Of a stretch of 52,284 bases of DNA, positions 44,741-52,284 are shown piece after piece. The notes under the pieces were generated by a model. It saw only the letters and a list, made by a program, of their open reading frames with translations, ran no database searches and had not been told where the DNA came from. Every line of letters starts with the position of its first letter. The first letter of the stretch is position 1. The position numbers and the translations under genes are program-made. Source of the stretch: Verrucomicrobiota bacterium (GTDB lineage Bacteria; Verrucomicrobiota; Verrucomicrobiia; Chthoniobacterales; UBA10450); assembly GCA_003218375.1 (NCBI GenBank), contig QHNH01000020.1:67983-120266 (forward strand), read 5' to 3'.

Positions 44741-47029
44741 CTACTTCCGATGGTTGAGGATTCCTTGGATAAGTCCCCCGAGGAGCTGCGCAGCCTCTTG
44801 TTCTCTTTGGGCTTGGAGCACGGCCTCCTGCTGCGCGCGCTCTGCTTCCAGCTGCTTTTGTTGAGCCAGCGCCGCTTGTCGCTGCTGCTCAGCATACTTT
44901 TGTTGAGCGAGAGCTGCTTGTCGCTGCCGTTCGGCATACTCTTGTTGAGCGAGGGCTGCCGCCTGTCGCGCCCGGTCGGCATTTTCTTTCCGAACAACGG
45001 TAACCGCATGCAGGGTGACAACATTCTGCACTTCCACGTCCGAAAAAGACTCTTCGATCTGTTGATTACTTAAATCCCGACGCGGACGATACCAGCTCAA
45101 TTTGGCGAAGACGGCCGCGATTTTCTTGTCGTCGAATAACCTGCCGTGGCGCGCGAACGCCTCGTTGATGGCGTATTGCAGGTCGTCATCGCTCCAGTTC
45201 TGCACTTCGTTGCTTTGCAGGATGCGCATCCGGGTTTGGGCGAAACGTTCGCCGGACATCGCCTCGGCGGGGAAGAGCGGGTTCCCATCGGCGTTACGGC
45301 CGTCCTTGGCAAAACGTTTGATCGCCTGCACGTTCGCTTTGCCTACTTCGGAGATATACTTGTCGATCGCTTCGCTCAGCAGCCTCTTGTCCCGATTCGC
45401 CTTGTCCGTTCCCAGAATCGCCGGCGACGAAAACTCCGAGATCGCTTTGCCGCGCAACGCATCGGCCGGTGTGAGGTCGGCCGCTACTACTCGATCCACC
45501 CGCCAATCGTTTCCTTCCCGAAGCGCTTTGAATTGGAACTGGAAGTCGACCGTTTTTCCGACGGCTGTCGTCTCCTGGACAAATTGGAACGCCCCTTCAT
45601 CGACCGCGGCCACATCGCTACCGGCGCGTTGCCGCAAAAAGCTGGCGCGTTCCCGCGCCTTACGCCACTCGGCTAGCTTCAGCTCTGGAAGCACGGCGGT
45701 GTCCTCGTTCGCGACACCTTCATACAAAGCGCCGCGGGTGATCGCTGATCCTTTTATAGTCACGTGCGCCACGCCGGTGCTTTCCCGCACGATCGCTACC
45801 TCCTTCGGTTCGAAACGTAGCAGCGTCCCTTTGCCGAACGCCGCCGTCGTTTGCTCCAGTGGAACCGTTCGCGCCCATTCCGCGGTCGGTTCGCGGTTGG
45901 ACATGTCCGCGATCAAGCCGCGCACACTTTTCACGCCCACCGCGACTAGGGCCACGAACCCAATAACGGCGAGCGCTGCGAGACCCCAGGCAACCAGGCG
46001 TCGCACCGGAAACGGCTGGCGGACTGGGCGAGGAATTGGAGTTAGCACGATCGGCGCCGGGACCGCGGTAACCATGCGGTTACTGTCCGCGTCGCCCGGC
46101 GTCGGCAACGACGTGGTGTTGGTAACCGGCGCGCTTTCGATCGGCCGTGGCGCCAGTCCTAAACGCGCCGCGAGGTCGCCCGCGCTTCGGGGTCGCTGCG
46201 CCGAATCCTTGGAAAGACAGGCGCCAATCGTCTGCTCCCAGTCATCCGGAACGACGTCATCGTTCGCGATATCCAACTCCTTGCGCCGCGCCGCCACCGG
46301 GATCGGCGCCTTCTCACGGATCTGCGTTTCAATGGCGCCGCTGAAGAACGGCGGCTTACTCGTCAGCAATTCGTACAGGGTCGCGCCAAAGGAATAAATA
46401 TCGTCGAGCGAGGACGGGCGCTCGCCATCGAGCTGTTGCGGACTCATGTAAAGGAGGGTGCCGCTCGTGGCCTTCATCGACAGCATGCTGACCGAGTCGC
46501 TCAGGCTGCGCGCGATGCCGAAGTCGGTGATCTTGAGTTGCGCGTTCGCGTTTACCATCAGGTTAGCCGGCTTGAGATCGCGGTGGACGATCCGCGCCCG
46601 GCTGTGCGCGTATTCGAGCGCATGACAAAACTGCGCCACCAGCGGCCGGAGCTCCGCTACTTTGAAGATTTTCGCTTCGCGTTCCACGCGTAACGCCGAG
46701 AGGGTCGAACCATCGACGTATTCCATCGAGATGCAGGCGGTGTTGTCTTCGTGGGCGAAATCGTAGATTCGGACGATGTTATGATGGGTCAGCTCGAGGT
46801 TGCGTTTCGTTTCCCGTTTCAGCTCATCGAGCGCCGCGTGGTCGAGCACGATCAGTTCGGGCAGGAATTTCAACGCCACGTCGCGCTCGAGATGCTCGTC
46901 AAACGCCCGCCAGACAATCCCCATCCCGCCTCGCCCGAGGATCGCCTTCAGCGTGTAACGCCCAAACAAATTTTCCCCCGGCGCGAACCCGCGCAGCGTC
47001 TGTCCCAGATCGAGATCATTGTCGCTCAT
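44741..47029 (-). CDS. Hanks-type Ser/Thr kinase K7: kinase, TM, YARHG, coiled coil
   Basis: The 762-residue protein has a kinase domain (catalytic Lys 54, HRDLK Asp 151, DFG 169-171, SPQQ) and one transmembrane helix (345-368). A beta-rich outer segment (about 390-520) follows, then a YARHG domain (597-652, INEAFARHGRLF...LSWYRP) and a long Gln/Ala-rich coiled coil (682-750) made of 14-residue repeats. YARHG domains are extracellular and often wall associated. It is the first gene of the minus-strand kinase run, with no kinase upstream, so its promoter likely lies in 47030-47120. Confidence 0.94.
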   Translation of the reverse strand: MSDNDLDLGQTLRGFAPGENLFGRYTLKAILGRGGMGIVWRAFDEHLERDVALKFLPELIVLDHAALDELKRETKRNLELTHHNIVRIYDFAHEDNTACISMEYVDGSTLSALRVEREAKIFKVAELRPLVAQFCHALEYAHSRARIVHRDLKPANLMVNANAQLKITDFGIARSLSDSVSMLSMKATSGTLLYMSPQQLDGERPSSLDDIYSFGATLYELLTSKPPFFSGAIETQIREKAPIPVAARRKELDIANDDVVPDDWEQTIGACLSKDSAQRPRSAGDLAARLGLAPRPIESAPVTNTTSLPTPGDADSNRMVTAVPAPIVLTPIPRPVRQPFPVRRLVAWGLAALAVIGFVALVAVGVKSVRGLIADMSNREPTAEWARTVPLEQTTAAFGKGTLLRFEPKEVAIVRESTGVAHVTIKGSAITRGALYEGVANEDTAVLPELKLAEWRKARERASFLRQRAGSDVAAVDEGAFQFVQETTAVGKTVDFQFQFKALREGNDWRVDRVVAADLTPADALRGKAISEFSSPAILGTDKANRDKRLLSEAIDKYISEVGKANVQAIKRFAKDGRNADGNPLFPAEAMSGERFAQTRMRILQSNEVQNWSDDDLQYAINEAFARHGRLFDDKKIAAVFAKLSWYRPRRDLSNQQIEESFSDVEVQNVVTLHAVTVVRKENADRARQAAALAQQEYAERQRQAALAQQKYAEQQRQAALAQQKQLEAERAQQEAVLQAQREQEAAQLLGGLIQGILNHRK
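44831..44956 (-). repeat. Three 42-base tandem repeats encoding 14-residue coiled-coil units
   Basis: The segment encodes ALAQQEYAERQRQA, ALAQQKYAEQQRQA and ALAQQKQLEAERAQ, that is, two heptads per unit. It lies inside the C-terminus of K7. Such in-frame repeats can change copy number by slippage. Confidence 0.75.
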
Positions 47030-47201
47030 CTTTCTTTGGCCCGGACGCGGCTTTGTTTAACGGAGTGAGGTTTGTTCATATTGAGGGAGCAATCGAGATC
47101 GGGCGCTTAATGTCCGGGGAATAGAAATGACTAACAAGTCGCCAGCCTGGCGCATAGCTTTTTTTGCCCGTCCATTCCGCCAGGACGCCCACCAAGGAAC
47201 G

Positions 47202-47288
47202 CGCCTGATGATCGAGACAGCACCTCTCGAACAAGCAGCCGATGGCTACGCTCGCATGATGCACGGCAAAGCCCGGTTCCGGATAGTG
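47202..47288 (+). pseudogene. Remnant of a zinc-type alcohol dehydrogenase C-terminus
   Basis: A plus-strand frame (ATG at 47127 to 47372) contains RLMIETAPLEQAADGYARMM and then HGKARFRIV, which matches the very end of AdhP-like medium-chain alcohol dehydrogenases. Nothing upstream matches the rest of that enzyme, and the frame runs on into unrelated sequence. It is most likely a leftover after deletion. The 542-base gap between K7 and hicB otherwise holds only the purine-rich repeat downstream. Confidence 0.65.
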
Positions 47289-47375
47289 CCGGTAGCGAAG
47301 GAGGAGGAGGACCGTGCTTTCTATTTTCCAACCGCAGTTTTATTCATCGTTTACCCGAAACAGGAGAATTGAGGA

Positions 47376-47520
47376 TGGCGGATTGAGGACGGAAGACAGA
47401 AGCCAAAGGTTGGAAGCCAGAAGCCAGAAGCCAGAAGCCAGAAGCCAGAGGTCGGAGGGCGGAAGTCAGAGGTTCGCCACGGCGAATCCGTCCGTTGGCG
47501 GAGCGGAGGGCAGAAAGCGA
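47376..47520. repeat. Purine-rich degenerate repeat with five GAAGCCA heptamers
   Basis: A plus-strand purine-rich block contains five perfect tandem GAAGCCA heptamers (47413-47447), flanked by AGAGGTCGGAGGGCGGAAGT and similar words. Its reverse complement shares CCGACCTCTG and CCGCCCTCC words with the direct repeats at 18238 and 19164. It lies 50 bases upstream of the HicBA pair. Confidence 0.8.
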
Positions 47521-47571
47521 CCGCAGATTCCGGGCTGGTCGAATGAGCGCTGATGCGGTAAGCTTGCCCTG

Positions 47572-47796
47572 ATGAAGCTTCCTAAACTCACGGCGGTAAT
47601 TGAACGCGAGGATGACTGGTTCGTGGCGACGTGCCCTGAGCTCGGCGTGGCCAGCCAGGGACGCACCATCGAAGAGGCGGAGAGAATGATAAAAGAAGCC
47701 GTCGATCTGTTGCTCGAGGATGCGGACGAAAAAGAGATCGAGCGGCGTCTGAACCGAGGCGTGAAAGTAACTTCGCTCGAGCCGGCGCATGCCTAG
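47572..47796 (+). CDS. hicB: HicB-family antitoxin
   Basis: The 74-residue protein has the HicB partial RNase-H-like fold (AVIEREDDWFVATCPELGVA, TIEEAERMIKEAVDLLLED). It lacks a C-terminal DNA-binding domain, so it is a short form. It neutralises HicA. The antitoxin gene precedes and overlaps hicA by 8 bases. An upstream purine-rich repeat, resembling that flanking the HigBA-type pair, may mark how these modules move. Confidence 0.9.
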   Translation: MKLPKLTAVIEREDDWFVATCPELGVASQGRTIEEAERMIKEAVDLLLEDADEKEIERRLNRGVKVTSLEPAHA

Positions 47797-48013
47797 GCTT
47801 CGCATCCTGTCAGCGAACAAAGTTTGCGAAATACTGCTCGAACACGGGTTTGCCAAATCCCGGCAGGCAGGCAGCCACATTGTAATGCGGCGCGAGACGC
47901 CTGAAGGTACTCGTATCGTGATTGTGCCGAACCACCATGAGGTCAGACGCGGGACGTTAAAGAGCATCATCGAACAGAGCGGACTGTCTCGCGATCTGTT
48001 TATGACTCGGTGA
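47789..48013 (+). CDS. hicA: HicA-family mRNA interferase toxin
   Basis: The 74-residue protein has the small double-stranded-RNA-binding-like HicA fold: SANKVCEILLEHGFAKSRQ, GSHIVMRR with the active-site His 30, and PNHHEVRRGTLKSII. HicA cuts mRNA until bound by HicB. Its stop codon lies 2 bases before the DapA-family gene start, so the pair may have inserted immediately upstream of that gene or share its transcript. Confidence 0.92.
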   Translation: MPRLRILSANKVCEILLEHGFAKSRQAGSHIVMRRETPEGTRIVIVPNHHEVRRGTLKSIIEQSGLSRDLFMTR

Positions 48014-48015
48014 AC

Positions 48016-48978
48016 ATGGCCCAACCCATCCGCGGCGTCCTGGCGCCTGTTGTCACTCCGTTCGGAGCCGATCTCTCGCCTGATAAGGAACGTTTCCTCG
48101 CGCATTGCCAATGGCTGCTTGCGCAGAACTGCGGGCTGGCCGTGTTCGGCACCACAAGCGAGGGGAACTCGCTGGGGGCCGAAGAACGCGCGACGCTACT
48201 CGATGAGCTGGTTGCGAGCGGAGTCGACACATCGCGCCTGATGGCGGGCACCGGTTGTTGCTCTATCACGGAAACCGTCAAGCTCACAGCGCAGGCGGTA
48301 AGGCATGGTTGCGCGGGTGTCCTAATGCTGCCGCCTTTCTATTACAAAGGTGTCAGCGAGGAAGGTCTCTACCGATATTTCAGCGAGGTCGTGCAGCGCG
48401 TCGGCGATCCGCGGCTGAGAATTTATCTCTACCATATCCCGCCGGTGGCGATGGTCGGCCTTACCGCGGGCCTGGTCGAGCGCCTGCTTAAGTCTTATCC
48501 CAACGCCATCGCGGGGATGAAAGACAGCTCGGGCGATTGGAACAACACCAGGATTTTCCTTGACGCGTTCGCCCAGTCCGGTTTTGACGTGTTTGTCGGC
48601 AGCGAATCGTTCCTCCTCGCCAACATGCGGAATGGCGGGGCCGGCACCATTTCCGCGACCGCCAACGTTAACCCGGCCGCAATTCACAAGCTCTACGCGG
48701 AATGGACGAATGCAGATGCCGACGACCAGCAGGCAAAGCTAAATGTGATACGCGACGCGTTCGGCAAGAAGTACCCGATGATAAGCGCGCTGAAGCAAGG
48801 CATCGCGATCTACGCGAACGATCCGGGGTGGGCGAAGGTACGGCCGCCGCTGGTCGAACTCACTGAAGAGCAGGCAAGGACGCTCGCCGCGGAACTTAAA
48901 ACGATCTCTTTCACGATGCCGGGATTGAAGCGAGTGGACGCAACGCTGGAACGAGCGCGCTCACAGCTACGGCTTTGA
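48016..48978 (+). CDS. DapA/NanA-family aldolase
   Basis: The 320-residue TIM-barrel protein has the Schiff-base lysine 169 (AGMKDSSGD), the tyrosine 139 (YLYHIPP) and the paired threonines (FGTTSEGNSL, 46-47) of the dihydrodipicolinate synthase/N-acetylneuraminate lyase superfamily. The GTTSEGNSL loop is not that of typical DapA, so it may cleave a 2-keto-3-deoxy acid instead. A GTG at 48010 overlapping the HicA stop is an alternative start. The C-terminus overlaps the converging transporter gene by 12 bases. Confidence 0.9.
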   Translation: MAQPIRGVLAPVVTPFGADLSPDKERFLAHCQWLLAQNCGLAVFGTTSEGNSLGAEERATLLDELVASGVDTSRLMAGTGCCSITETVKLTAQAVRHGCAGVLMLPPFYYKGVSEEGLYRYFSEVVQRVGDPRLRIYLYHIPPVAMVGLTAGLVERLLKSYPNAIAGMKDSSGDWNNTRIFLDAFAQSGFDVFVGSESFLLANMRNGGAGTISATANVNPAAIHKLYAEWTNADADDQQAKLNVIRDAFGKKYPMISALKQGIAIYANDPGWAKVRPPLVELTEEQARTLAAELKTISFTMPGLKRVDATLERARSQLRL

Positions 48979-50406
48979 CGCTTCGGTCGCCGCTGGATCG
49001 AGAGCCACATCGACGTTGCTCGTACCCGTTCGCGCGCCATCGCCGAGCTCACGCTGCTTGCGGCCAAGCGTGCGTCCCACGAAGACCCAGACGCCCGCGA
49101 TGGGTATGGTCAGCGCGGCGATCGCCGTCAGGCTCACGCCGATGGCTTGGATGCCCATGAACGCCCAGGCTCCAAGGCAATCACCGAGGCGATAGATGAA
49201 GGTGTCGATGAAGCTCTTCGATTTATACTTCACCTCGCGCGCGACGACGGTGTAGAGAGCTTCGCGCGCCGGTTGCGCGGTGGCGAAGTTACTAATGCGC
49301 AGCAGAATTTGCACGCCCGCGAGGACAGCCAGCTCCGGCGCGAGCTGGCCTACGGTGAACCCGTGCGTCCCGAGCCACTTTCCGTAGATCATCGCCAGCG
49401 ATAGCGCGATCCATCCCAGCACCGCGATCGCGGGTTGCGAGATGAGCGCGAACGTAATGCCGAACCAACGGATCAGGCGAGCCGTGAGCAGAAATTGGAT
49501 GAGCACCGTGCCGAGCTGGACCCAGAACTCGATGTTAGCAAAATACTGAGTGCGCAGGTCGCGATCGTGAATGGTGAAATCGACGAGCTTGCCCTGTTGA
49601 TAGTAGAGGAACGTTCCGATCAGCCCGTAAAAGAAGGTGTAGCTCGCGATCCAGCGCAGATAGCTCTGGCGGATAATGAGCTTCAAGCCGCGCCACATGT
49701 CCGAGGTCGAGACGGCCCCAGCCGGTGCGGCGTTTTGTGCAGGCGATGCCGTGTCGATCTGATGGATGACAACGAGACGGCGCACACTGAACACAGCGAG
49801 CTCGAGCAGGACGATCGAGAGGAAGAGCAGGTTCACACTGCCAATCGGCTTCGCGAGCCAGCTCGCGATCTGCGAGCCAGCCAGCGCGCCGAGTGTGCCG
49901 CCGACGCCGATGAAACCGAAGAGGCGCTTGGCCTGGTCGAGGCGCCAGATGTCGGCCATGAACCCGCGGAACACAGATACGACAAAGAGATTGAAGACAC
50001 TGAACCAGATAAAGAACGTGTAGGCCGCCGCGAGGTTGAAGCTCTCCGGCAGGAACTTCAACGCCAGCCAGAATGCGAGCAGGCACGCCATCGAAACGCG
50101 ATAGACGATTGGAATGAACCGCCTGCGTGGCAACTTTGTCACTAGGAGTGCGAACGGCGGGCTGACGACTACCATGGCGACGAGCGTTCCGGTGAAGAGC
50201 CACGGGTATTTATCGGCGCCGCCGTTCAAACCCATCGAGTCGCGCAGCGGTCGCAGCACGAAGGTGCTCGCGAGCAGGCTGAAGAAATAAAGCCACGACC
50301 ACGCGATCGAACGCAGCTCATGGGGCTTGACAGGCACGATGCGCTGCAGTGCCAGCATGAAGGCACCGCCTTGCGCTTCGTCCGCGTCGTCGTCGTTCGC
50401 GCTCAT
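48967..50406 (-). CDS. ATP/ADP-translocase-like (Npt/TLC-type) or MFS transporter
   Basis: The 479-residue membrane protein has about 12 hydrophobic helices and opens with an acidic N-terminus. The segments ASTFVLRPLRDSMG and FGFIGVGGTLGALAGSQIAS look like bacterial relatives of the ATP/ADP translocase family (MFS-related). In free-living bacteria the substrate is not established. The upstream gene (7-base gap) encodes a P-loop nucleotide kinase-like protein. It converges with the DapA-family gene, overlapping by 12 bases. Confidence 0.8.
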   Translation of the reverse strand: MSANDDDADEAQGGAFMLALQRIVPVKPHELRSIAWSWLYFFSLLASTFVLRPLRDSMGLNGGADKYPWLFTGTLVAMVVVSPPFALLVTKLPRRRFIPIVYRVSMACLLAFWLALKFLPESFNLAAAYTFFIWFSVFNLFVVSVFRGFMADIWRLDQAKRLFGFIGVGGTLGALAGSQIASWLAKPIGSVNLLFLSIVLLELAVFSVRRLVVIHQIDTASPAQNAAPAGAVSTSDMWRGLKLIIRQSYLRWIASYTFFYGLIGTFLYYQQGKLVDFTIHDRDLRTQYFANIEFWVQLGTVLIQFLLTARLIRWFGITFALISQPAIAVLGWIALSLAMIYGKWLGTHGFTVGQLAPELAVLAGVQILLRISNFATAQPAREALYTVVAREVKYKSKSFIDTFIYRLGDCLGAWAFMGIQAIGVSLTAIAALTIPIAGVWVFVGRTLGRKQRELGDGARTGTSNVDVALDPAATEASKP

Positions 50407-50413
50407 CTGGAAC

Positions 50414-50986
50414 TCAAGGGACGGACGGCTGTGCGGCTATCGCATAGTCGGTCGGTTCCATCGCATCGTTAGGCAACATCGGCAGTTGGGTGAGGAAAGC
50501 TTCCACGGCAGCGGAAGAACCCAAGACGTGCACCTGCTTGCCTTGGGTCGCCACGGTCGCGAGCTTCTGAAGAATGCGCGGCCGGCGATCTCGGCGGTAA
50601 CTCCAAATCCATCGGAGAAAACTCCAACTCAGGCGCTCAGCACAGCCCGTGGGCATATCGGGGCGAGCCCTGTAGTGAAATTGCACGCGACGCTTGAGCA
50701 GCCGCCACAAGCAGACAGCCGGCGGAAAATCAAGAAAGACCACTCCATCGCAGGCGGCCAGCCGCACGTCGAGTGTTCCGCCGTAGTTGCCGTCCATCAC
50801 CCATGAATCACGCTGGAGAAGCTCGACCACGATCTGCTTCCACTCTTCCCGCGGCGTCTCTTTCCAGCCGGGCTTCCAGAAAAGTGCATCGAGATGGATG
50901 AGCGGCAACCCGGTTCGCGCCGCGATCCTCGCGGCCAGGGTGGATTTGCCGGAGCCTCCCGAACCAATTAGCAGGATCTTTTGCAT
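50414..50986 (-). CDS. Adenylate kinase-like P-loop protein, FlaR family
   Basis: The 190-residue protein has a Walker A motif near the start (IGSGGSGKST), a PLIHLDALFWKPGW segment and the WVMDGNYGGTLDVRL region of the FlaR/topology-modulation group of nucleotide-kinase-fold proteins. The substrate is unknown. It is directly upstream of the transporter gene. Confidence 0.88.
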   Translation of the reverse strand: MQKILLIGSGGSGKSTLAARIAARTGLPLIHLDALFWKPGWKETPREEWKQIVVELLQRDSWVMDGNYGGTLDVRLAACDGVVFLDFPPAVCLWRLLKRRVQFHYRARPDMPTGCAERLSWSFLRWIWSYRRDRRPRILQKLATVATQGKQVHVLGSSAAVEAFLTQLPMLPNDAMEPTDYAIAAQPSVP

Positions 50987-51069
50987 GAGTTTAGAGGAAG
51001 CCTTTGCAGAAAAAACTCTACCTCTTAGATTCGTATCCCTGACCTAACCACCTGACCACATCGTCTGGA

Positions 51070-52284
51070 TTAGGTGGCTGGTGTGGCCAAAGAGCCCTCC
51101 GGCCAACGTTTCCAAAGGTAGATAGCGTTGATGATCCAGGCGATGGGATTGAAGCTGAGAATCGTCAGCGCGATCCAGGCCCAGTGCTGACGCTGAGCAA
51201 AGAACCAGGCGAGGATTGCGTAAACTAGTCCGCAGATGATCACGCCAGTGGCGCCGGCTTCCAGGAAGAGTCCGACGACAAGGCCCGCAATGAAGGACAT
51301 GATGCTAAAGTAGTAGCCCCATCTGAATCCCCTCGTTCCCGGATGGCGGCGCTTGAAGCGACGATTGAGGACGAATGCGACGATAATTGGCAGGATTAAT
51401 ATGACGATAGGGATCGCGATGAGCTCAAGAGCAATGAGAACGGGGCTGGGCGTGCTCGCGACCGCGGCGTTGCGATTAGCGCTGGGCGCTAGCGGTTCGA
51501 TAGTATCGCCCACAGTTACGACCACTTTTCCCCGGGCGTGGCCTTCTTCCAGGTACCTCATAGCTTCGGGGAACTGACTAAAGGTGTAAGTCCTGTCGAT
51601 AACCACTTTCACCTTTCCCGTCTGGATAAGATCCTCGAGAAGGGTCAGATCTTTTCTATTCATCTCCGCCAGCATCATGGTCATCTCCTGGGTCACGAAC
51701 CGTTTCAGCGCCAACATTTTCATCACCCCAACCAGAGGACCGGTCCAGCGGCTGTCGTTTACTCCTCCTCCTCCGACGACGACAATTTTCCCGTTGGGGT
51801 TCAAGGCGCGCCTGCATTCCAGCGGCGAACGGTTCCCGACATTGTCGAGAATCAGGTCGTAACGTTCCGCACGCTTGGTGAAATCTTCTTTGGTGTAGTC
51901 AATGACATGATCCGCGCCGAGTGATCGAACCAGTTCCACGTTTCGCCCACTGCAGACGCCGGTTACCTCCGCGCCGAATGCCTTGGCGATCTGGACCGCG
52001 AAGGTGCCCACACCTCCCGACGCGCCGTTGATCAGGACCTTCTGCCCAGGCTGGAGCTTTCCGCTATCGCGAAGAGCCTGCAACGCGGTAAGTGCCGCCA
52101 CGGGAAGTGAAGCCGCCTGCTCGAACGACAGGCTGGCCGGTTTCAAGGTCAAGGCCTTATCTGTAGCAACGATGTACTCGGCAAAAGCGCCAAACTTATT
52201 TCCGTAAACTTCATCGCCCGGCTTGAACTCCTTTATGTTCTTGCCCACCGCTTCCACCGTCCCCGCGTAGTCAACCCCGAGTCG
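51070..52284 (-). CDS. Quinone oxidoreductase/alcohol-dehydrogenase (MDR) fused to a membrane domain (partial)
   Basis: About 404 residues are visible, with the N-terminus outside the window. The first 245 residues are a zinc-independent medium-chain dehydrogenase/reductase: LGVDYAG at the edge, KFGAFAEYIVATDKAL and the NADPH-binding GASGGVGTFAVQIAK. After a linker come about four hydrophobic helices (LELIAIPIVILILPIIVAFV, the GYYFSIMSFIAGLVVGLFLE segment, VIICGLVYAILAWFFA and WIALTILSFNPIAWIINAIY). An enzyme domain joined to such a membrane tail is unusual. It may tether quinone or aldehyde reduction to the membrane. Confidence 0.88.
   Translation of the reverse strand, partial: RLGVDYAGTVEAVGKNIKEFKPGDEVYGNKFGAFAEYIVATDKALTLKPASLSFEQAASLPVAALTALQALRDSGKLQPGQKVLINGASGGVGTFAVQIAKAFGAEVTGVCSGRNVELVRSLGADHVIDYTKEDFTKRAERYDLILDNVGNRSPLECRRALNPNGKIVVVGGGGVNDSRWTGPLVGVMKMLALKRFVTQEMTMMLAEMNRKDLTLLEDLIQTGKVKVVIDRTYTFSQFPEAMRYLEEGHARGKVVVTVGDTIEPLAPSANRNAAVASTPSPVLIALELIAIPIVILILPIIVAFVLNRRFKRRHPGTRGFRWGYYFSIMSFIAGLVVGLFLEAGATGVIICGLVYAILAWFFAQRQHWAWIALTILSFNPIAWIINAIYLWKRWPEGSLATPAT

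Noticed and set aside
47413-47447. Possible CRISPR-like array
   Set aside because: The repeat unit is only 7 bases with no spacers; it is a tandem heptamer repeat.

Overview
The window most likely comes from a Verrucomicrobiota (PVC-group) bacterium, perhaps a soil Chthoniobacter-like lineage. This is inferred from gene content and protein style, not from a marker-gene search. Pointers are a long ribosomal protein L28 with a Chlamydia-like lysine/glycine-rich insertion, an acyl carrier protein, System II cytochrome c maturation (ResB/CcsA), many Hanks-type kinases, dispersed palindromic repeats, and generally high G+C with strong third-position bias. No rRNA, tRNA, CRISPR array or intact transposase was seen.

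Layout. 1-4.7 kb: a truncated MscS channel, acyl carrier protein with a clear terminator, a conserved-looking hypothetical protein, L28 and a Gfo/Idh/MocA-type oxidoreductase. 4.9-18.2 kb: an electron-transfer region. It holds an AraC regulator, an eight-heme cytochrome lipoprotein, an MtrB/PioB-type outer-membrane barrel broken by one stop codon, a lipoprotein, ResB, CcsA, a small cytochrome c, a cyclic-nucleotide-binding (CNB) protein and a YbdK-type ligase. A converging operon carries a cupredoxin, a Rieske protein, a cytochrome b-cytochrome c fusion and a DHOD-like flavoprotein. 18.2-23.8 kb: an accessory island with a HigBA-type toxin-antitoxin pair between two direct repeats, then a 1451-residue UvrD/Rep-like helicase with visibly A+T-richer DNA, a plausible defence gene. 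23.9-26.5 kb: a PocR-AraC regulator, a CNB protein, UspA, and two unannotated 29-codon membrane peptides.

26.5-47.0 kb is the most striking part, a signalling island. Seven Hanks-type Ser/Thr kinases (K1-K7, all on the minus strand) share nearly the same cytoplasmic half, one transmembrane helix, and completely different outer domains: PEGA plus NTF2-like, double NTF2-like, a trypsin-like fold without the catalytic His, three Skp/OmpH chaperone modules in a row, YARHG, and YARHG plus a coiled coil. All seven replace the APE glutamate with Gln (SPQQ). Interspersed are two N-acetylmuramoyl-L-alanine amidases, an FHA-adenylate cyclase, a zinc-ribbon/FHA-like protein, a calcineurin-like phosphoesterase and a small coupled hypothetical. 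A reasonable model is envelope surveillance: ectodomains read periplasmic or peptidoglycan state, kinases phosphorylate threonines, FHA proteins read the mark, and the amidases act on the wall. K5 is broken by a one-base deletion in its catalytic loop.

47.0-52.3 kb: an alcohol-dehydrogenase remnant, a purine-rich heptamer repeat, a HicBA toxin-antitoxin pair, a DapA-family lyase, an ATP/ADP-translocase-like transporter, a FlaR-like P-loop protein and a truncated oxidoreductase fused to a membrane domain.
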